From Cycas panzhihuaensis (Eukaryota; Cycadophyta): a stretch of 64,000 bases of DNA. The stretch's first letter is position 1, and each line of letters starts with the position of its first letter. This document shows, in pieces, positions 25,290 to 36,300 of this stretch. The notes beneath the pieces are model-generated. The model was not told the DNA's origin and searched no databases. It worked only from the letters and a program-made list of their open reading frames with translations. The position numbers were made by a program, and so were the translations under genes. The stretch spans positions 15,810,001 through 15,874,000 of the forward strand of contig CM041465.1 in the NCBI GenBank assembly GCA_023213395.1, given 5' to 3'.

Positions 25290-28200
25290 CTAGTTGCTAT
25301 GGACCATTTCCTTCTCTACCAGAACCATGAGGTCCCTAGGAAAATCACACCTCCACACTTGTCCTCTCTTATGCCTTACCCCCCAGTTTGCCAAAAAATT
25401 AGCTACTTTGTTACCTTCTCTCAAGGTGTGCCTTATACAGACATCTGCCAATCCTTTAATGATCTCCTTGGCATCATTGATTATGGGCTGGAATCTCCAG
25501 TCTGGGAGGGCCACACCTTTCAGTATGTTTAAAACTACCTCTGAATCCCCCTTAATTATCATTCAGTGAGTGTCCCCTTCGAGAGCTAAGTCTAGGGCTT
25601 TGAGCATAGCGTGCATTTCTGCATAGTGATTCATTTGGTACTCATAGTAATCCGTAAATGCCCAAATGGGGGTACCTTTATTGTCCCTACAAATTCCCCC
25701 TCCCCCAGCTTCTTTGAGGTTCCCTTTTGCCACCCCATCAAAGTTGATTTTAATCCAGGGCCCCTCCAGGGGCGTCCAGCTACTACATCTGGGCTTTACC
25801 GCCTCAAATACAGGCTCTATGCCCCATTTAAGCAGAATCCTATTCTCAGCCAGGGTTATGTGCTTCTCTTTAGTATTTCTGATGTTCTCTCTGATGTCCA
25901 TACAGATTCTGTTAAAGGTGGCTAACTAGTCCATCTAATTCACCTAGAAAATCATTCGGTTCCTCTCTTTCCAAATGTTCCATGCCAGTATCGGAAGTGC
26001 ACTCTTCCAAATACAACTTAAGATTCTACTTCTAAATAGGCTTTGCCAAGCAAGCCAAAGGTCAATAGTCTTTTTCGAGAAAGTCCAGCACACCTCCAAT
26101 TTTTCAAATAGCATCCTCCATACCTCCCTTGTAAAAGGACACTCAAGGAAGATATGGTCCATGGATTCCTCTTCTTTGCAACGTAGTATACATTTGTTGG
26201 CTAGCAAAAAGCCTCTCTTTTTGAGGTTATCTACAGTGAGTATTTTATTCATAAGACAGGTCCACCAGAAAATAGCTATCTTGGGGATGAGAGGGAGCCT
26301 CCAAACAACTTCTAGTATTGGATTACTCTGGTCCCCTCTTGTTAGACATAAATAGTGGTATCCCTGTTTAACGGTGTATTCTCTGGATGAACTTGAGGGC
26401 CACATAATCGAATCTGGCAAAGGCATTCTAGGGATGTAACTCTTACCTAGAATCCTTTTGATCTTATTAAGACCCTCTTGTAATCTTCGCTTGCCTTGGA
26501 TTTTCTCAAAATTCCTCTAGTCCTTGTTTCTTCCTCTCCCAGTCCAATAATCTTTTACATGTATACCGTAATGCCTGACACAAGGACCCATGATAGGCTC
26601 CAAGTCTGGGTATTCCTTTAGAGCCTTGTTGCAACACCACGCATCCTGCCAAAATCTTATGGAGTTGCCATCTCCCAATCTCCATTTTAGGCCATCCTTG
26701 ATAGCTTTTCATGCTTTAAGGATGCTCCTCTAGATGGTTGAACCAACTGGCGAAGTGGTGTTATCTATAAGAGAGCCCCCTTGAATATATTTTCATGATA
26801 GGATCTTCTCCCATAGTCTCTCTCCTCCTTTGAATAATCACTAGCCCAACTTTGCCCTGAGAGTGACGTTGAAGGGAGTAATCCTTCTCAGATTGAGGCC
26901 AACGGCCCATTTTGGAGTACAGACTTTGCTCCAACTTACCAGATGTATCCTATCCTTGCTTTTTATCCCAGACTAGAGGAATCTCTTCTGGATGGATTCA
27001 GTAGTGTCTGAGATTCCTAGCAGAACCCGAAAGATAGACATCCAAAAGACTGGGATGCTCTGAAGCATAGAAGCAACTAACTGGAATTTTCTAGCTAAAC
27101 TTAAAAGGGCTCCTTTCCAGCCTGCCAACTTCCTTTGCATCCTATCGATAATGGGGTTCCACATTTCTTTGGTCATCTTTCTAACAAAGATAGGCAAGCT
27201 GAGGTAAGTTGTGGGGAGCTTTTTAATACTCATCTCTAGAATCCTGCTAATCCTACCTTGGATTCAGCCTGGGGTATTTATGAAAAAGACGTTACTCTTA
27301 TTCAGACTTATCTTCTGGTTCGTGGCCTTCTCGAAGTGCCCCAAGATCTCCTTAAATTTGGATGCCTCTCTTACAGTAGCCTTCCCTAAGAAAATATTAT
27401 CATCCACAAATTGATGGTAGGCCACATTATCCATCCCTGATGTTGGTTTAATGCTATTTATAATCCCTTGCCTCCTAGCGGACTTCAAGGTTCTACCCAA
27501 TAATTCAGCCATCGTGATGTATAGGAAGGGAGAGAGGGGATCACCCTGTCTTAGCCCCCTAAAACCTAGAAAAAAGCTGGAAGATGATCCATTGATAATA
27601 ACTGAGAATTGTAGATTGCCAATACACAGCTTTATCCAAGACCGCCAAAGTTCCCCAAAGCCAAATGCCTCTAGACAATCTAGCAAGTACTCCCAGGAGA
27701 CCCTATCGAAGGCCTTCATGAGGTCAATCTTGATGAGCATCATAGACTCTTTCCTTTCTGCGGCTGAGTGGATTGTTTCGTGAACTACAATATAACCATT
27801 ATAAATCTATCTACCATCGAGAAAACCATCTTGATTATGGGAGATGATATTTGGCATAATTTTCTTTAATCTAATAACCAAGACCTTGGTTATAATCTTG
27901 TATTTAACATTGTAGAGACTGATGGGGTGAAACTCTTCCATCCTTTTCGCCCCTTCTTTTTTAGGGATGAGGACGAGGAATGTAGTATGCTATTCTTGCA
28001 GAATCTTTTTGTTTATATAAAACTCTTGCAAAGCTTCCATAAGACCCCCCTTAATAATGTCCCAAAACTCTTGAAAAAATCCCAGTGGGAATCCATAGGG
28101 GCTTGGAGCTTTATCTTTCTTTATACCAAAGAGAGCCACCCTAACTTCATCCAAGGTGAACAGTGTTGTTAGTTGAGCATTTTGAGCTTCATTCACTAGA

Positions 28201-29500
28201 CTAGGGATATTGTTAAGGAAGTCCTTCCTTCTATCCTTGTCCCCATCCTGCGGATCAGTAAATAAGTCCTTGAAGTATTCACTAGCCAACTCCTTCATAC
28301 CTTCTGATGAACTTACTACTGATCCATCTTCCTTTTGAAGACTGATAATTCTATTACTCACTCTTGGCTGTGGTCATATGAAAAAATTTAGTGTTTCTGT
28401 CTCCTTCAGCTAGCCACAGAGCCCTGGATTTTTGTCTCCAATGAATTTCCTCTCTGGTGAGAATCTCCTCTAGGGTCTTAGCCAGCTCCTTCTCTATCTT
28501 ATCTAGCTTTGGGGATATATCCACCCATTTGATCCTGTCCTCTATTTCTTTTAGTTCACGGATGGTTTTATCCTTCTGTTCATATATATTTTAAAAAACT
28601 TCCTTGTTCCATACCTTTACTTATCTTTTGATCCAATCCAGTTTATTCGAGAATCTGTACATTGCATGGCCTTTAATTTGAACTCCCCACCATTCCTCAA
28701 TTCTCTTTCGAAGATCAGGGTATCAAAGCCACATTAATTCGAACTTAAAGGGTGACCCAATATATTTACCTAGATCCAAAAATTGAAGCAAGAGGGGAGA
28801 ATGGTCAGAACTAATCCTCGGTAGAGCCTCAAGGGTGAAGTCATTAAATCACCTCATCCAATCATAATTAACCAGCACCCTATCTAATTTGATTTGAATT
28901 AAGTCATCCTCCAAATGCTTATTAGACCAGTTAAATGAAACACCCCTAAGCTTAACATCCTCCAAACCCCCTTACTGCAGGAAGTCACTAAACTCGCTCA
29001 TGCTAGTTATCCGCCCACTAGTGCCACCTCTCTTGTCCCCTGGAGATAACATCGAGTTGAAGTCCCTCGCCAGTAGCCATGGCTGTTGGTAGTCCCTATG
29101 GGCCTCCAGTAATCTATCCCAAAGCCTCTTCCTAGCCTCTTGAAGATTTAGGGCATAGACATTTGTGGCTAGCCATTTATTGTTGTTACTTTTATTTGTT
29201 AACTATACTGAAATAAAGGATTCCTCTGCCAAAATAATTTCTCCTGACCATGTCGACTGATTCCATAGCACCATTAAGCCCCCAGCTCCTTGGGTATAGT
29301 TGATCTCAATACCTTCAGCGCTCTTCCAAATTTTGTTCCTAATCCTTGGTTTGTTCTCCTTGCTTAGTTTGGTTTCCTGCAAGAACATTAGGTCTGGGTG
29401 GTATCTATTCCTCATATCCCTAATAATTCTCTGTTTCAAAGGGGCATTAAGTCCCCTAATATCCTATGATATAATTTTTATCTTTTCTTTCTTTGCTTCC
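25290..29500 (-). pseudogene. LINE ORF2: endonuclease, reverse transcriptase, zinc region, RNase H
   Basis: The endonuclease starts near 29490 (S*DIRGLNAPLKQR; family SWNIRGLN) and contains MFLQETKL (about 29380). Reverse transcriptase runs from about 28360 to 26970: APSPYGFPLGFFQEFW, then MLIKIDLMKAFDRVSW (27743), GLRQGDPLSPFLY and the active site HQFVDDNIF, which keeps both Asp. Next is the RT-associated zinc region (WRLPLIPKIAIFWW, C..EEESMDHIFLECPF, 26426-25944). Last is an RNase H domain at 25901-25290: KINFDGVAKG, YAEMHAMLKALDLAL, GDSEVV and EGNKVANFLA. Plant L1 elements with such an added RNase H are known. Scattered stops and frameshifts inactivate it, but every catalytic block is readable. 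This protein would nick target DNA and copy the element RNA there. Confidence 0.92.
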
Positions 29501-30937
29501 AAACTTCAGCAGCTTTGCCTTTTGGTGGCTCTTTACCTTCTATTCTAATCTAAGAATAGGCCCTTCTAGGAAAACTTTCTTTAAAGTTTTTTGGTTGCCT
29601 TGATTTATCTAGGTAGCCATTTCTTTCTCTCTTTGTGTTTTCGAAGGTGGCCTCCCTACCTTCTTCTCAGCACCTACATTCAGCTACTTCTTTTGGGACA
29701 TAACCAATTGTGGTAAGGAATCTAGACCTGGCATCCCTAGGTCCTCCAATATGGACATCACAGGCTCCTTAACCCTAGCCAACTGCCCCTGGTACACTGA
29801 TTCTTTTGCTGTCTTATCCTTGACATCTGTGAAAGAGTCCTTTACAAGTAAGTGGGGTACGCCCAACCCAAGCACGACCTCCTTATCCTGCATCCTCTAT
29901 GGCTCCTGCATTTGAGTTAAGGTAGTTTGGGCCAAAGAAGCAGCCCCAGCATGGGTAGGGGCCCCTATACCATCCTCACCAACCGGGCTCCGCAGGGCTA
30001 CTAGAGCCTGTGCCACTTGCTCACCTTCCTCTAGGAGCGTGTCCTCCTCATTAGGGTCAAAACCCAGGTTTAGATGAGGGGCCTCAACAACCTCCATTTG
30101 ACCTGGATGTTCTAATACCTCCCCTTTTTCCTTTTCCTTCTTCTCCTGGGGACTTGGTTCTGAGGGACCCTCTATTTTCTCATCCTTTAAGAGCTGCACC
30201 CCCAGATACTTTTGGGGTAGATGCCCCAAGTTTCTATAAGTGGAACATCTAAAATGCTCCATCTCATAAATCAATAGCTGTACCTAGCTCCCATCAACCG
30301 TGTCCATCCATATGTCATCTAGGAGGGGTTTATCAATCTGGACCAAGGCACAAATTCTAGCATTTATGAGTCTGCTTCTGTTCTTTGTCGCAGAATCTAT
30401 TACTAAAAGAGGACCCACCACCTTTTCTATACCTTTAAATACTTCAGGGTTTTAGTGGTGTAAGGGAAGGCCTGGGAGTTGGATCCATATAGGGGCTTAT
30501 CTGATTTTAGGAACAGAGGGATCAAAGTCCCTATGCCATTTCTCAAGAGATAGGGCCTTCCTACCAAACATCCATGGGGCCCTTAATAGAATGCTGGACA
30601 TATCTTCATAACAAAAAAATTTAAATAGCACGTAGCCCTTAGGCATGACTATTACTTCCATGCTACCTACCATTTTCCATTTAGTCCTCATCCAGATCCT
30701 AATAGTTTTCAGACCCAGTCTAGGTCCTAAGAATCTGCCAACAAGGCAGTTCTCCCAAAGTTTCTTAGTTTTCTCCACTAGAGCCTGGGGGATTTTCAGT
30801 CTAACCTTATTATCCTAAATCATAGGTGTTAAGTCAAATGTTTCCTCCTTATTTATTTTCAGAGCATCATGGTAGGATCTCCCCGGTGACAAGTTGGGGA
30901 TCTGGTTCTAGTTTTGAAGATTATGGTCCTTTTCCAT
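29501..30937 (-). pseudogene. LINE ORF1 (RNA-binding protein with zinc knuckle)
   Basis: It starts at an ATG at 30937. An N-terminal DUF4283-like domain reads LWENCLVGRFLG, MPKGYVLFKFFCYEDM and MFGRKALSLEKWHRDFDP (30778-30497). A degenerate zinc knuckle follows at about 30255 (FRCSTYRNLGHLPQKYL), where two of the three Cys are now Tyr. The C-terminal half is a Pro/Glu-rich linker (EKKEKEKGEV, then DEEDTLLEEGEQVAQ-like). About five TAG/TAA stops interrupt it, and basic residues (KKVGRPPSKTQRERN) continue to about 29570. ORF1 proteins of this group coat the LINE RNA. It runs almost directly into ORF2. Confidence 0.85.
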
Positions 30938-30947
30938 ATTTGAAAAA

Positions 30948-31475
30948 TTATAAGCTATAAAGGAAAACTCCCAAACAAGGAAAGCAAGAACATACCATGG
31001 CTAAGACCAGCTCAGCCTCAAACATCCTTTCTATTTTATCAGTCTTTTTCCAATCCGAGGATCTACCGTTCAAGTTCCTCTCTGAGCATCCTCTATCACT
31101 ATGCTGAGCTTGTCTACCTTCACGATCTGACTTTTTGTACTACCTTTCTACCTCTAAGTAGGATCTGTCAGCCTTCCCAGCTAGCCTTCCTTCTGTCATA
31201 GCATACTCATGGGGATAAAACTCCCTAGTGGAGATGCTAGATAATGCCCGAATGAACCATCCTACGCCTGTGGTCTTCAGGTCTCCACGCTCCTCCACCC
31301 ATTTCAGGAGAAAACAAATATGAGATCTCTGAGCATCTCCCTCTCCAACGCCTTTACCTAGATTGGTGCGTGGCCTATGAAGTCCCAAACATGGCTAATA
31401 TTCCTTTGCTACCAATCTATCTTCTATCACAGTTAGTTCTTAGGGATGAGACGCCCCAAAGTAGCCCTTAGGCAT
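30948..31475 (-). pseudogene. Upstream reading frame in the LINE leader (unknown product)
   Basis: A single frame of about 176 codons runs from an ATG at 31475 to a TAA at 30950-30948, 11 bases before the ORF1 start. Only three internal stops (TAA, TAG, TAG) interrupt it, at least one where Gln would fit. It begins MPKGYFGASHP and includes TVIEDRLVAKEY, LLKWVEERGDLKTTGVGWF and MTEGRLAGKADRSYLEVER. The composition looks like real protein. I do not recognise a family. It may be a genuine extra ORF of this LINE lineage, or leader sequence acquired from elsewhere. Confidence 0.5.
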
Positions 31476-31617
31476 GGTCTAGGCGACATTGCCTATGCCA
31501 TTCAATAGATGTCATAGCATCCAGATCTTCGACTCTCCTTGCGTCGCCACCTGTTCGAAACCCTAGTCTACAATAGCCTCCACAGTCACGAGCTTGCTGC
31601 CTCTTTATAGGTTTGGT

Positions 31618-32639
31618 CTTTTAGTCACATTGATTGCCTAGATTTGTCTTGATTTCTTTATTTTGTTTTCTTTATTGTTATTATATCAAGATCCAATAAA
31701 AATAAATAAATAAATAAAACAAAAAGGAGAACAAAACCTAAAGGAATACAAAGTGACCATAAATACCATAAAAGACAACAAAAAAAGAAAGAACACAAAG
31801 TAATCACAAACAAGCACAAGGGACAAAATAAGACAAATTACTTTTCCATTGGCTTAACCTATCTCACTTCTAAGTGGAACCCAAAAAGTTGAAAAGATTA
31901 CGTGGGAGGAGTCCCTAGGAAGGACATTGATGATACTGTCAGTATAGCTCCAAATTTAGAACTCCTTCATTAAGTTGTGTAGGTTAGTGGATTCTACTAC
32001 CCCCCTTTCATATCCATGCCTTTTGCCATATCCATTCATACTATATTAGGTGGCACTATTATGTAAAAAATCCTTCTTAGGAGTTAGGAAAAGACGGTCC
32101 CTTAGGTCTTCTTGAACTCTATATCTCCCAATTTTAATCGAAATAATAAATGAGAGATATTTAGTTTAGGCCTCCCAAGAATTCCCCTAAACCATCTTTC
32201 TGGCGACTATATTGGGGATCCACCATTTATCCTCAAGTAAATCTATGGAAATAACAACACCTACCCTGAGGCACTCATTGAGACTCCAAGGCCTTCCCGT
32301 TGATTCTTAAGTACATCCATCACACTTTGTTCATGACATTTCATCATCCTATATTGAATATTTAGAAATTCAAGCACAAGATATATCTGTTTATCCTCTC
32401 AAAGATTTAACCTAATTATACAACATACTAGTGGAGTAGGGATATCTAGAACCTTCTCAATATCCCAGTAATTCTTCTTTTGTGTACCCTTCTTTTGCAT
32501 AAGAAGAACCACTTTTAGGTCAACGACGTCTATATTTTTTTGCGCCGGTTCTTACTAGGATCCTTATCCCACTATGCATGCCTAGTTACCATGAGCCATT
32601 TTACTTAGAGACTCATACCATGTCATCTCTCCTATAACA
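31618..32639. other. Leader/LTR-type region left of the Gypsy (+) element
   Basis: No gene is recognised. An A-rich, TAAA-repeat segment lies at 31690-31760. At 32541-32550 'tgcgccggtt' is preceded by a T run and could be an altered primer-binding site of a non-chromovirus Gypsy (TGGCGCC type). If so, the 5' LTR would end just before 32540, but I found no matching 3' LTR. Confidence 0.3.
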
Positions 32640-34430
32640 TCTTCAAATTGATCCCCTAGGTGAGGACTGTGAGTTGATAGAGGTAGAGCCTCCACTTAAT
32701 GTTGTTCAGTCTACTCATCCTCCCTCACTAAGACCTACATCATGACCCCATTCCCTGCCTTTAGAGGAAGCTAATGACTAAAAATCAACTCATTCATAGT
32801 CTCATTAATCTCCTCCTAGGCAACAAGTTCACATTCATTTTTCCCATTCCATACCTCCTATCCATGGAGGTACTACTACCATTGTTGCTCATGGTAACCC
32901 TAGTGTGATGCTTGTATTCACTTCTAATCAAGTGGTTATAACTTCACCCAATTTAAAACTGATTCATTCTTATTCCAGTAGGATTGCCTCTTCTCATCTT
33001 GTTTCCTCTACCCTCCATTACCCCCTCATACATCATATACCATTTAGTCCCATGGTGTTAGACCTCGCCCACCATCCCTAAGAGTGTCTAATGTGATTTC
33101 CTCTTTGCAACATGTTTCTCACACTCATTCAGCTCATCTTCATGCTTTAATAGGTTAATCACAAGCTTTGAGAAGTTCCAATCCCACTTCTTTTTCACAC
33201 ATTCCTAGACCTACTCCATAACCTAATTTTTTCTACACCTTCAATCCAAGTTTCCCTCAACACCTTATACCTCAAACCAACTCTATAGTTAACCCTATAA
33301 CGTAGTTTATTCCCATCTCTTCTCTTCTATCCAATGACATTTCACAATAGTAACCATAATCGTAACAACCTATCTTTTCATCTATTCCTCATCCATCATC
33401 CTTACCTCAACATCCTACTATATTAAGGCTAAGGAGACCTTTCCTAGATTATATGAAGTCTTATTTTTTGTGTGAGATCTTATTATCACCTATGCCTCAT
33501 TTTCTTTGTGAGTTGCCTAAAATTTCTAGTGACTTTTCTCAAGACCCTGCCACCCATATACATGCATTTACACTTACTTGCATAGATTTCATGCCATACG
33601 ATTATGTCATTATGCACCTATTTTCTAAATTACTTCAAGGCAATGCCTTGAAGTGGTTTTACCATCTTTCCGTAGCTTCCATTCTCTCATTCCAATAATT
33701 AGTTGACTTCTTTACCAACTATTTTGATATAACAAAACTATTTGATTTAGGTATTAAATCTTTATTGGCTATTAAGTAGAATCATGATGAGACATCAAAG
33801 GACTTTATTAGGAGGTTTTAAGACTAGGTACATGCTTGCCACTCTTGTCTTAACCCCAATTTATTATTTGATCTATTTACCAATGCATTAAGGCCCCATG
33901 TGCATTTAGAAGTTTTAAAACTGGGCCCTTAAATATACGAAGAAGTGGTTGATCATTGTTTATCCCTAGAAACATTCAAAATTCAAATAGGTATCAAGAA
34001 GATTAAGAAACCTATGTTTTCTAAGGAAATAATTCAAACCACAAAGGCTTCCCATCTTGAACCCACTTATGATTATCTGACTTCTTTAATTAGATAATTG
34101 GAATGCATAATTAATATTGAATTATATGTTGATACTCCTTCTTAGAGTTAACCTTCCCAAGAGACCAAAATCATTCACCTTACCAAGGAGAGGAAGAAAC
34201 AAGCTCCTCCCCCATATCCTCCTCCTTTTAGAAAGATAAAATGGTGCTCATATCATCAAAAGTATGTACATAATAGAAGTGAATGCCAAACAATTTAAAA
34301 TGCTACTCAAAACATAAGTGTCCAAATCAACCGTGCTTGTAAATCATCCCACAATCAGATGATCCTTAAGGACCCATTGCCTTAACATAATAAGAAGATA
34401 AATAAAGAAGATAAAGGTAAAGGAAAGTAG
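32640..34430 (+). pseudogene. Gypsy gag (family X, +)
   Basis: After a degenerate Pro/Ser-rich N-terminal region, the capsid core is clear from 33510: LPKISSDFSQDPATHIHAF, CIDFMPYDYVIMHLFSKLLQGNALKWFYHL. Further blocks are NHDETSKDFIRRF (about 33790) and LNPNLLFDLFTNALRP. A histidine/cysteine box WCSYHQKYVHNRSEC follows near 34240. It is the same family as the minus-strand copy at 53960-54700, which has TKHVRGFTMACINYWAYDH. Gln codons are repeatedly TAG/TAA. Gag would form the cytoplasmic particle of the element. Confidence 0.85.
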
Positions 34431-35260
34431 GTGCAAGATGATGAAGATGAACCTTCAAGTTCTAATTCATCAAAAAAGTATACCAATCCTGTAAATGTTC
34501 CAGCAAAAAAAAAAAATCAATCTTGCCCACCTCCTAAAGGTAGAGACATAAAAAGAACCATAAACATGGTAGAGATCACAAAGAGTGCAGGTTTACCTAA
34601 ATCATCCAATGATTTAATGGTGAGGAATCCTAACTCTTTACCTCTAGTACCCCCTCATCCCATCGGGTTTAGGTCCATTCCCTCCAATTTAAAGGATGGA
34701 TCTTTCTCTTTGGTAGAAGAATTAAAGACCATTCTAGTGGGTATATCAGTTATTGATTTACTGAAGTCTTACCCTAAGCAATGTCAACTTCTATTTAATA
34801 CATTGGGAGTCCCTACAGTAGTTTTTTCACCTACTTATATGCTTTCTTTTGACCTTACTACCTTATCTAGTCATTCTGCATATTCACCAAATGACATACC
34901 CCCATTTTACATTGAAATTATGAAGGATGATATCAATATCAAATGAGTTATTATTAATAAGGGATCATCCATCAATACAATCCCTCTTCATCTTATTAAG
35001 GATTTAGAGATTTCTATTTTTGATCCATATAAGTAGATTTGCCAAGTGTATGATAAGAATTAGAAGGTGCCCTTGGGTCAAGTCACTCTTCCTTTAACAT
35101 TAGAAGAAAAGACGGTTCTCATTGAACTTACCATCACTGATCTAGATATGGAATACAACATACTTTTGGGTAGACTATGGATCACCCAAATGGCATTGGT
35201 TTGTTCCTACCTCTTTGGTGAACTTAGGTTTATCCATGAGGGATAATTAAAGATTGTTAA
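34431..35260 (+). pseudogene. Gypsy linker and aspartic protease (family X, +)
   Basis: An open stretch of 171 codons (34431-34946) with a basic, Ser/Pro-rich start (DEPSSSNSSKKYTNP, NVPAKKKNQ) leads into the protease: VIINKGSSINTIPLHLIKDL, where the family has (L/I)IDGGSS-N, so the catalytic Asp is Asn. NILLGRLWITQM (about 35160) is the usual protease end. One TGA lies between linker and active site. Confidence 0.82.
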
Positions 35261-36300
35261 CTGAAAGCCTAACCCTATTAAGCAATCAATTCCTATTATT
35301 GAGACTTTTTTAGAACCTGGTGAATTCTCCAATTCTGTGGAGTATTTCTTTCAATTTCATGGTCTAGGTTAGTACTTTTCTATTAAAGCCCTTCTACCTA
35401 ACTAGAGGTAAAGGATGTGAATTTAATTGAATTTATTCCTTTGTTATAAGATTCCCCATCTATCCCTATTCCTTCATACTCGACTAATTGTTATTTGGTT
35501 CCTTCTTCTCCTGTTTTTGATGAAGAAGTGGCTTCTCACTCCATCGTACCTTATCAAGGTCCACCCTGAGTTGGGCTTGCTAGTATAAGTACCTTCTCTC
35601 CTATTCAGACTCGTTTCTCATAGGTTTTATGCTTGCCCTCAGGGGTAAATCTAGTGGTTCCTTCTTCTACCACTCATTCAGTTACTACTTATTCTAGTTC
35701 AGTTATACATGATTCATATGTTAGTTCTCCTTTATCTTTCTCTCACTTCTCTTTCTTTAAGATATGGTTGAATAGACATGGGAGGAACATGTTGTTGCAT
35801 TGACACCCATGCCTAGAATCAGGGGGTGAAGATATTAATTCACTTGATACAGGTCAAAATAATCACGATACCTCCACTGTAGCATGGGAAGTTAATTCTA
35901 TCTCCATTATCTATTTTTCTACCCACCCTCATATGGATCCTTTACTATCGTCTCTTATTCTGATATCTTAGTTTGACCATGACTATGGTGTGAATCATTA
36001 AGAGTTTAACCAATTTTTTTCCTTAGTTTGGGAGTTCATTGATAGGCCTATTTGTTTTTCTCATGTTTCTTCAATGATGGAGTTTGTTCCTACTTATTGA
36101 AACTCTTTGATTGATCCATCTTCACCTTTCATGCCTTTCTCTCCATCTACTTTCCAATCTAAAAACCTTCTCCTCATCAAACTCTTTTATTTGGACCATT
36201 TTGAGAATGGCCAAGTGATCATAGTGCATCTAGCGGGTTCATCTCCTTATTTTTGACATGCACATCATAAGGTAGGTTTTTCAAGTGTCTTAGTCGATCA
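35261..36300 (+). pseudogene. Protease-reverse transcriptase spacer of Gypsy X
   Basis: Ser/Thr/Pro-rich, poorly conserved, with many stops. It occupies the place of the long spacer seen in this kind of Gypsy element between protease and reverse transcriptase. No domain is recognised. Confidence 0.5.

Larger units (their letters stand above)
25132..31603 (-). mobile_element. Full-length L1-type LINE with RNase H
   Basis: The 6.5-kb element lies on the minus strand with its poly(A) tail as a T run at 25132-25142. It is flanked by a 14-bp duplication: 'tttataagtttggt' at 25118-25131 and 'tttataggtttggt' at 31604-31617, one mismatch. Reading from right to left it holds a leader, an upstream frame, ORF1 with an RNA-binding-type domain and zinc knuckle, and ORF2 with endonuclease, reverse transcriptase, zinc-binding region and RNase H, then a short 3' UTR with a hairpin. 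The 5' end is complete, unusual for a LINE copy. Stops are scattered but domains are easy to read, so it is younger than the Copia and Gypsy remnants to its left. Confidence 0.93.

Noticed and set aside
25294-30000. Plus-strand frames of 80-126 codons
   Set aside because: They are shadows of the minus-strand LINE ORFs, whose domains are unambiguous.
34431-34946. 171-codon frame as a host gene
   Set aside because: It sits exactly between Gypsy gag and protease, reads into the protease in the same frame and has the basic linker composition expected there.
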